Below, piece by piece: positions 58,908 to 64,000 of a DNA stretch of 64,000 nt (its first letter is position 1; each line of letters starts with the position of its first letter). Source of the stretch: an uncultured Oscillospiraceae bacterium (GTDB taxonomy: Bacteria > Bacillota > Clostridia > Oscillospirales > Oscillospiraceae); contig CAKTOW010000001.1 in the NCBI GenBank assembly GCA_934590325.1, positions 198,688-262,687 on the forward strand, read 5' to 3'. The position numbers were made by a program, and so were the translations under genes. The notes beneath the pieces are model-generated. The model saw only the letters and a program-made list of their open reading frames with translations, was not told where the DNA came from and did no database searches.

Positions 58908-59722
58908 AACGCTGGCTACTGGCGGCGGCTTGCGGTATTGCAGCACTGGGGCTAATGCTTTACCCACTGGCGGGAGAGCTTCTGAGCGAAAGGTATCATT
59001 CGGACGTGGAAACCACGTACACCGCCGCTATTGAAAACACCGATGATACCGAACTGACTGCCCAGCGAGAAGCAGCGGAGCAGTACAACGCCATGCTGTC
59101 CGGCACGGCATTCATTATGGAGGGAGGGGCATCCGCCCCTCCCTTGACCTATGCGGAGCAGCTCACGGTGGGCGGCGTCATGTGCTATGTAGACATCCCC
59201 AAAATCAACGTATATCTACCGGTACAGCATGGCACGGCGGCGGACACGCTGGAGCGCGCCGTGGGCCATGTGGTCGGCACATCTCTGCCGGTAGGCGGAG
59301 AAAGCACCCACGCGGTACTGTCGGCCCACAGCGGCATGGCGAGTTCCAAGCTGTTTTCGGACATTGACCAGCTTGCAGAGGGCGACACGTTTTACATCCA
59401 CGTGCTGGGCGATACGCTGGCCTATAAGGTGGACACCATCCACACGGTGCTGCCCACGGACACGAGCCTGCTCCAAATTGAGGACGGCAAGGATTTAGTC
59501 ACGCTGGTGACGTGTACGCCATTTGGCGTCAACACCCACCGGCTGCTGGTGCGTGGCCACCGTGTTCCCTACACCCCCGAACAGGAAGCGACTGCCGCCG
59601 CAGAAAAACCAGCTGCATCCTCGTGGACGCGGCATTACCTCACCGGCTTGGGTATCGGCCTTGGCGCGGTAGCTGTTGCAGGCAGCGGATACTTCCTGAT
59701 GAGGAGGAAACGCCATGCATAA
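58904..59722 (+). CDS. Class C sortase (first)
   Basis: 272 residues, GTG start overlapping the pilin stop. N-terminal and C-terminal (YLTGLGIGLGAVAVAGSGYFL) membrane segments, as in pilus-polymerising sortases. Catalytic His in LSAHSGMASS, Cys in TLVTCTPFGVNTHRLLVRGHR with the following Arg. The PLTYAEQL-containing lid-like segment before the core fits class C. It polymerises the preceding pilin. Confidence 0.92.
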   Translation: MKRWLLAAACGIAALGLMLYPLAGELLSERYHSDVETTYTAAIENTDDTELTAQREAAEQYNAMLSGTAFIMEGGASAPPLTYAEQLTVGGVMCYVDIPKINVYLPVQHGTAADTLERAVGHVVGTSLPVGGESTHAVLSAHSGMASSKLFSDIDQLAEGDTFYIHVLGDTLAYKVDTIHTVLPTDTSLLQIEDGKDLVTLVTCTPFGVNTHRLLVRGHRVPYTPEQEATAAAEKPAASSWTRHYLTGLGIGLGAVAVAGSGYFLMRRKRHA

Positions 59723-60404
59723 GACATCCTTTGTACTGGCGGTACTGTTGGCCGTGGCGGGCATGTGTGTGATGCTATGGCCGGTGTTCACGGGGAACAG
59801 ACTCCAAAGCAGTGCCGCAACTGCTGTGCAGGAGTTTTTAGCCGAGCGTAATGAGCCAGAGCAGCAATACCCCGAACTGCTGGCGGCTCTACAGGAGTAC
59901 AACCACCAGCTTTACGCGGAAAAGCAGTGTAACCTTGTTGACCTCGAAGCCTGCGAAGAACCCGCCGCCGACCTGACTGCCTACGGCATCGAGGATGAGA
60001 TCATAGGCGTCTTAGAGATACCCGCTATGGAATTGACCATGCCAGTTTATTTGGGCGCGTCCGACGCTCACCTTGCCGCAGGTGCGGTGGTGTTGGGCAA
60101 CACGTCAGCACCCATCGGCGGGGATAACACCAACTGTGTCATCGCCGGACACCGAGGCTGGAAAGGCGCGGATTACTTCCGGCACATCGACCGCTTGCAG
60201 GTGGGCGATACCGTTACGCTGACAAATCTATGGGAAACACTGACCTACACCGTGGCCGACATCCAGATCATCCAACCCCATGAGGTGGATAAGATCAAGA
60301 TACAACCGAGCCGTGACCTGCTGACGCTTGTCACTTGCCACCCCTATGCCAGCGGTGGGAAGCAACGATATGTGGTATGTTGTGAAAGAACGGAGGTGAG
60401 ATAG
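59715..60404 (+). CDS. Class C-like sortase (second)
   Basis: 229 residues, overlapping the first sortase by 8 bp. N-terminal signal anchor, catalytic His in VIAGHRGWKGA, Cys in TLVTCHPYASGGKQRYVV with the catalytic Arg. It lacks the C-terminal membrane segment of the first sortase, so it may be the wall-anchoring or tip-adding partner. Two sortases for two LPxTG substrates in one operon. Confidence 0.9.
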   Translation: MHKTSFVLAVLLAVAGMCVMLWPVFTGNRLQSSAATAVQEFLAERNEPEQQYPELLAALQEYNHQLYAEKQCNLVDLEACEEPAADLTAYGIEDEIIGVLEIPAMELTMPVYLGASDAHLAAGAVVLGNTSAPIGGDNTNCVIAGHRGWKGADYFRHIDRLQVGDTVTLTNLWETLTYTVADIQIIQPHEVDKIKIQPSRDLLTLVTCHPYASGGKQRYVVCCERTEVR

Positions 60405-60406
60405 CG

Positions 60407-60649
60407 GTGGCTCTTGTAGGCAAAGTGACCTTCGTAGGGGACGATGATATCTCCTACGATGATGCAGACGCTTTTCTGGACTGCATCCGGGAGGAATTGC
60501 CCTACCGCGATACCACAGGGTTTCGCTATGAAGTCCTGACAGACGATCCCGCTATCCGCAAGGCAGCAGATGACATCCTGTTTGACTTTCTTGGTGAGGA
60601 AAACCCCTGTGAGCTGGAAGACTACAAACAGACGATGGGAGGAATTTAG
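60407..60649 (+). CDS. Small acidic hypothetical protein (80 aa)
   Basis: GTG start at 60407 (ALVGKVTFVGDDDISYDDAD), GGAGGTGAG upstream. Acidic, likely soluble. Overlaps nothing but is 2 bp from the next gene on either side's ribosome binding site, so co-translated. No family recognised. Confidence 0.55.
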   Translation: MALVGKVTFVGDDDISYDDADAFLDCIREELPYRDTTGFRYEVLTDDPAIRKAADDILFDFLGEENPCELEDYKQTMGGI

Positions 60650-60650
60650 T

Positions 60651-61631
60651 ATGAACGTAAATCGGGAGATGCTGGCGTTCCTGCGGAAGCAGTACCCTGT
60701 GGGTACACGCATCCGGCTGGACTCCATGCAGGATCCGTATGCACCGGTGGAGGCTGGCACGACGGGGAAACTGGACTATATCGACGACGCCGGGCAGTTC
60801 CATATGAAATGGGACAACGGGCGGACGCTGGCGCTCATCCCCGGCGTGGACAGCTTTACCGTTTTACCGCCCGAGCTCAGCATGACGAAGCTGTATATGC
60901 CGCTTACCGCCGAGCTTTATGAGCCGGATGTGTATGGCAATATGCAGGAAGAACCGGACTTGCTGACCGGACACGACCTGACCGCGTATGAGGACCATAT
61001 CCGCAGCGCACTGGTGAAGTATCGGATGCCGGAGGAGACCAGCCGCGGTATCATGCACTGGTACAACGCAGCGGACAGTGTGAATGACAAGGTGCGCTCC
61101 GTCACCTTCAACGTGGAACGGCGGGACGGTAGGCTGTGGGGCATCGCGGAATGCCAGATCAGCGGCGAGCTGTCGGCAGAGGGGCTGGCTGCGCTGAAGG
61201 AGTACATCTCCGGTCAGGCGTCAGACGGCTGGGGCGAGGGCTTCGAACAGCATGAGATCGCCGTTGGACGTGGCAGCGAGCTGTATGTGCATCTGTGGCA
61301 GGATCACGGTTGGAGCATCCAGACGGAGCAGGAACGCTTCCGCGCCCACTTTGATAAGCTGCCGGAGATGTGCTTCACGCTGCTGCCGGGCACGGGACAG
61401 CTCATCTGCATCAAACGCGGCGAAAGCGGCTACTACCCCAGCGATTGGTCTACCGGTGACGCCCACGAGAACCGCCGTATCGCGGATGAGCAGAACAGAA
61501 AGAGGGGCGTGACGCCTGCACAGGAGGAGGCTATGAAGATCGGCAGCATGTGCGGCTGGGATGTACCCGGTGCAGACCCGGACAACTGTGAGGACATCGT
61601 ACAGCGCCGTGGGGGGATGGAGCTTGGATAA
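60651..61631 (+). CDS. DUF4314 domain protein
   Basis: 326 residues from the ATG at 60651, GGGAGGAA upstream. Residues 1-70 (FLRKQYPVGTRIRLDSMQDPY ... GTTGKLDYIDDAGQFHMKWDNG) are the DUF4314 SH3-like module common on clostridial conjugative elements. The rest (about 90-326) is soluble with no clear domain. Function unknown; likely element maintenance. Confidence 0.75.
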   Translation: MNVNREMLAFLRKQYPVGTRIRLDSMQDPYAPVEAGTTGKLDYIDDAGQFHMKWDNGRTLALIPGVDSFTVLPPELSMTKLYMPLTAELYEPDVYGNMQEEPDLLTGHDLTAYEDHIRSALVKYRMPEETSRGIMHWYNAADSVNDKVRSVTFNVERRDGRLWGIAECQISGELSAEGLAALKEYISGQASDGWGEGFEQHEIAVGRGSELYVHLWQDHGWSIQTEQERFRAHFDKLPEMCFTLLPGTGQLICIKRGESGYYPSDWSTGDAHENRRIADEQNRKRGVTPAQEEAMKIGSMCGWDVPGADPDNCEDIVQRRGGMELG

Positions 61632-62790
61632 AAAGATTATTTCCATATACATGGGCAATCCCGACAACAGCAATCACGCGGAGCTGGAGCTGCCCGCCAC
61701 GCCATGGGAAATGGTGGATGCCATGGACAGACTGCGTCTGTCAGAGGGACAGGAACCCTATTGGCAGGTGGAGGACATGGGCCGATATGAATTTCTCGCC
61801 CCATATCTTGATGGGTACGATTTGTACCAGTTCAACGCACTGGCAGAGAAGCTCCGTACATTCAGCGATGTGGATGCCGTGGCTTTCGAGGGTCTGGTGC
61901 AGATGGAGCTTGACAAGCTATGGCAGAACAACGGCGGTGAGCTGACGCTCCGGCGAGTACTGGATCTGGCATACAGCGTGGATTGCTGCCATGTGGTGCC
62001 GGGGATCACGGACGATGCCGCGCTGGGACAGTTCTACGTGGAGAACGATTTTCTCCCGGATTTGGCAACCGTGCCGGACAGCGTATTGGAAATGCTGGAC
62101 TACGAGAAGACCGGCAGATCGATGCGGGAGGGTGAGGGCGGCGTACTTACGCCCCACGGCTATGTGATGCAGGAGTCCGAGCGGCGGCAGGCCCCTCCCA
62201 ACTTGGGCAGGCCGCCACGGAAGCCGCCGTATATGATCTATTTCCTCTGCGTCAGCGACGTCCGCGCCGTACAGCTGTACCTGCCCGCAAAGCAGGCGGA
62301 GCTGGACGCCGTGCTGGATTGCCTGGAGGTAGACAACTGGCAGGAGGTGCGGCTGGAGGAGTGCGACGCCGCCATGCCGGAGATGTGGCGCTTCACGGAT
62401 ATGGCCTATGACGGCATGGAGCAGATCAACCGATTTGCACAGTGCCTGGAGGAACTGGACAGAAATAACGAGCTGATAAAGTTCAAGGCTGTGGCCGGTC
62501 AGCTGGATATCAGAAGCCTGGACGATGCGCTTGCACTGGCAGAGCATCTGAGCGAATATGCCCTTGAGCCGGGGATCCATTCTCTGGAGGAATTGGCGAG
62601 GGAGGAGCTCTCCGTCATCGTGAGCGATTCGGATCGTGACCTGCTGACGCGGCATCTGAACATGGAGGCCTACGGGGCAGACCTGTTGTGGCGAGATCAG
62701 GGGCTTTTCAGTGACTATGGCTATATCTGCCGCCCAGACGGACAGCCGCTGCAAGTACCGCGGCAAGGCGTGGACATGACCATGCAGTAA
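61624..62790 (+). CDS. ArdA-like antirestriction protein, second copy
   Basis: 388 residues from a TTG at 61624 that overlaps the previous stop; GGGGGG/GGAG lies just upstream. ISIYMGNPDNSNHAELELPA opens the ArdA-like domain; DGYDLYQFNALAEKLRTFSDVDAVAFEGLV and a second FYLCVSDVRAVQLYLPA module suggest duplication. Very acidic. Distinct from the protein at 50.7 kb in sequence but of the same plan, so the region carries at least two antirestriction-type genes. Confidence 0.65.
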   Translation: MDKKIISIYMGNPDNSNHAELELPATPWEMVDAMDRLRLSEGQEPYWQVEDMGRYEFLAPYLDGYDLYQFNALAEKLRTFSDVDAVAFEGLVQMELDKLWQNNGGELTLRRVLDLAYSVDCCHVVPGITDDAALGQFYVENDFLPDLATVPDSVLEMLDYEKTGRSMREGEGGVLTPHGYVMQESERRQAPPNLGRPPRKPPYMIYFLCVSDVRAVQLYLPAKQAELDAVLDCLEVDNWQEVRLEECDAAMPEMWRFTDMAYDGMEQINRFAQCLEELDRNNELIKFKAVAGQLDIRSLDDALALAEHLSEYALEPGIHSLEELAREELSVIVSDSDRDLLTRHLNMEAYGADLLWRDQGLFSDYGYICRPDGQPLQVPRQGVDMTMQ

Positions 62791-62815
62791 AATTTAACAA
62801 CAATGGGGCCGCTTT

Positions 62816-62869
62816 CCGAAAAGGGATGGCGATCCCTCTTTTTGCGCCCTTTTCGGTGAACGGTCACCG
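62816..62869 (+). promoter_or_regulatory. Leader with alternative hairpins before the small HTH gene
   Basis: An intrinsic terminator (AGGGAT-GGCG-ATCCCT-CTTTTT, 62822-62843) is overlapped by a longer alternative stem CCGAAAAGGG/CCCTTTTCGG (62816-62825 with 62847-62856). A third hairpin CGGTGA-ACGG-TCACCG (about 62854-62869) overlaps that. The folds are mutually exclusive, a pattern seen in attenuators. Confidence 0.5.
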
Positions 62870-62884
62870 GAAGGGAGTGCAAGA

Positions 62885-63178
62885 ATGACGAAGGAAACCG
62901 TCGCCCTGTATCTGGAAAATGGATTTAAGGGGCGCAGAAATGTGATCAGCAGCCGGGAATTGGAGCGTGTGCTGGGCATCAGCGGGAACGAGCTGCGGCG
63001 GCGCGTCAACCGTCTGCGGCAGGACACCGTACCCATCGCGGCAGACCAGCGGGGCTACTACTTCGCGGAAACGGCGGCGGAGGTCTATGATACCATCCGC
63101 GGCTTGCAGAAAATGCGCAGTGGACTGGACGCGGCTATCTCCGGACTGGAGCGTGCGTTGGAGAAATTTGATGCGTGA
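62885..63178 (+). CDS. Small helix-turn-helix-like protein (97 aa)
   Basis: From MTKETVALYLENGFKGRRNV; NVISSRELERVLGISGNELRRRVNRLRQDTVPIAAD reads as a winged helix-turn-helix of the type found in phage and element accessory proteins. A helical tail (GLQKMRSGLDAAISGLERALEK) follows. AAGGGAG upstream. It overlaps the start of the methylase by 8 bp, so it is likely co-regulated with it. Confidence 0.65.
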   Translation: MTKETVALYLENGFKGRRNVISSRELERVLGISGNELRRRVNRLRQDTVPIAADQRGYYFAETAAEVYDTIRGLQKMRSGLDAAISGLERALEKFDA

Positions 63179-63932
63179 CAGCCTGATAAAGCTCATGCCT
63201 TGGATGGGCGGTAAGGGACAGCTTATGTGGGCCATACAGATGCTCTTGCCTATCCACTATAAAACACTGGTGGATGTGTTTGGCGGCAGCGGTATCATCA
63301 CGCTGAATACCGCCGTGCCGAAGGGGTGCCTGCAAATATATAACGACCTGAACCACGACCTGTATAACCTGCTTTTCTGTGTCAAGCACCGCCCTATGGC
63401 CCTGACGAAAGAACTGAGCTTTCTCCCCATCAATGCCCGTGATGAGTTTGATGTACTGCGCAGACAACTGCAGGGCGAGGACTTCACACAGCTGTATCTG
63501 GATGAGGAGCTGCAGCTGGCAGAGCAGATGTTCCCACCGCCGGAGGCGGAGGAGGTCAAGCGGCTGCTGCAAAGCCGTGCGGAGCTGTCGGATGTGCGCC
63601 GCGCCGCCGCTATCTACAAGCTGCAGCGATACAGCTATAACGGCAACGGCGACAGCTATGGTGTGAGCTCCTGCGATATACAGCGATTTTTTCGGGATAT
63701 TTGGGAGTGTTCTCACCGCCTGAAGGATGTAGCACTGGAGAACAAGGATTTCGAGAGCATCATCACCACCCATAATGATCCGCAGACCACGGTCTATTGT
63801 GACCCGCCCTATTATGAGGCGGAGCGTTACGCGGTGGAGTTTCCCCGCAGTGACCATCAACGGCTCCATGACGTACTGGCGCAGCACAGGGGCTTCGCCA
63901 TGGTGTCCTATAACAACTGCGACTATGCATAA
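63171..63932 (+). pseudogene. D12-class N6-adenine DNA methyltransferase, C-terminally truncated
   Basis: 253 residues. PWMGGKGQLMWAI and VDVFGGSGIITLN form the SAM-binding motif I; the catalytic motif IV is DPPYYEAERY. It aligns with Dam/D12 class enzymes until SYNNCDYA and then stops at 63930-63932. Normal family members continue about 30-50 residues with the target-side C-terminus. The following sequence encodes part of a different protein (Y-family polymerase), so the gene appears cut by a deletion; partial activity is uncertain. Confidence 0.75.
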
Positions 63933-64000
63933 GGACTTTGTCAGCCCCGTCAAGTCCATCGGGCACGGAATCACCTGTACTGCTGACCTGCAAACGCCGG
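63925..64000 (+). pseudogene. Y-family DNA polymerase (UmuC/DinB-like) fragment
   Basis: In the frame of the ATG at 63925 the sequence MHKDFVSPVKSIGHGITC... reads like the start of the little-finger domain of clostridial UmuC/DinB-type polymerases (KSIGHGITCTADL). The catalytic palm and fingers are missing upstream; the methylase end directly precedes it. No ribosome binding site. It continues past the window edge. Confidence 0.55.

Larger units (their letters stand above)
49680..64000. mobile_element. ICE-like accessory region (right end outside the window)
   Basis: From about 49.7 kb the gene content changes to ArdA-like proteins, small polyvalent-element hypotheticals, DUF4314, a sortase-pilus operon and a DNA methylase. 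These are typical of integrative conjugative or large phage-like elements of gut Firmicutes. No integrase, relaxase or att repeat is visible, so extent and class remain open. It begins directly downstream of tRNA-fMet. Confidence 0.55.

Overview
The window looks like chromosomal DNA of a GC-rich, spore-forming gut Clostridia bacterium, probably Oscillospiraceae-like. Pointers are near-consensus TTGACA/TATAAT promoters, strong AGGAGG ribosome binding sites, many GTG/TTG starts, an alpha/beta-type small acid-soluble spore protein (ssp) gene, a SpoIIQ-like peptidase, QueT, PadR/HAAS and GntR/ABC modules, and UUCG-loop terminators. The species assignment is inference.

Layout. 1-5.2 kb: response regulator (cut by the window edge), DegV, a LURP-one protein, a LysR remnant fused to a broken tyrosine integrase, an SLC13/ArsB-type permease and tRNA-Thr/tRNA-Asp. 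5.2-16.3 kb: GntR-ABC operon divergent from dusB-sigma-anti-sigma-queT, an LTA-synthase-like sulfatase, pyrG, and a second ECF sigma operon on the minus strand. 16.4-17.6 kb: padR with a collapsed HAAS gene, and tRNA-Ser x2 and tRNA-Pro. 17.9-22.3 kb: an ssp gene split by a 4.2-kb element. 22.3-33.5 kb: kinase/zinc-ribbon pair, a radical SAM protein, a DHHW-MBOAT-DHHW acylation cassette, prfB. 33.5-49.4 kb: housekeeping block (thiolase, foldase-like protein, mfd, pth, prs, trmL, pgk-tpiA-gpmI-gpsA, SpoIIQ-like, serpin), then tRNA-Leu and initiator tRNA. 49.7-64 kb: an accessory, ICE-like region with ArdA-like proteins, a LytTR/DUF3021 pair, a sortase-pilus operon, element-type hypothetical genes and a D12 adenine methylase truncated against a Y-family DNA polymerase fragment.

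The most interesting structure is the split ssp gene. Codons 1-55 of a typical SASP lie at 17869-18035 and the missing C-terminus lies at 22230-22269, where it is used as the tail of a large serine recombinase. The junctions share the 9-bp direct repeat GGTCAAGAA. Joining across it restores a normal 65-residue SASP in frame. The element-internal flanks form an imperfect inverted repeat (15 of 20 positions) around the core, as expected of a serine-integrase attP. This is the architecture of a skin-like intervening element in a sporulation gene. Programmed excision is inference; the split, repeat and restored frame are read directly.

Other points worth attention are a short ORF plus intrinsic terminator ahead of prs, divergent gntR/dusB promoters sharing their -35 region, a 21-bp perfect palindrome near the tRNA-Thr/Asp genes, a possible short minus-strand RNA upstream of pyrG, and alternative hairpins ahead of a small HTH gene in the accessory region.
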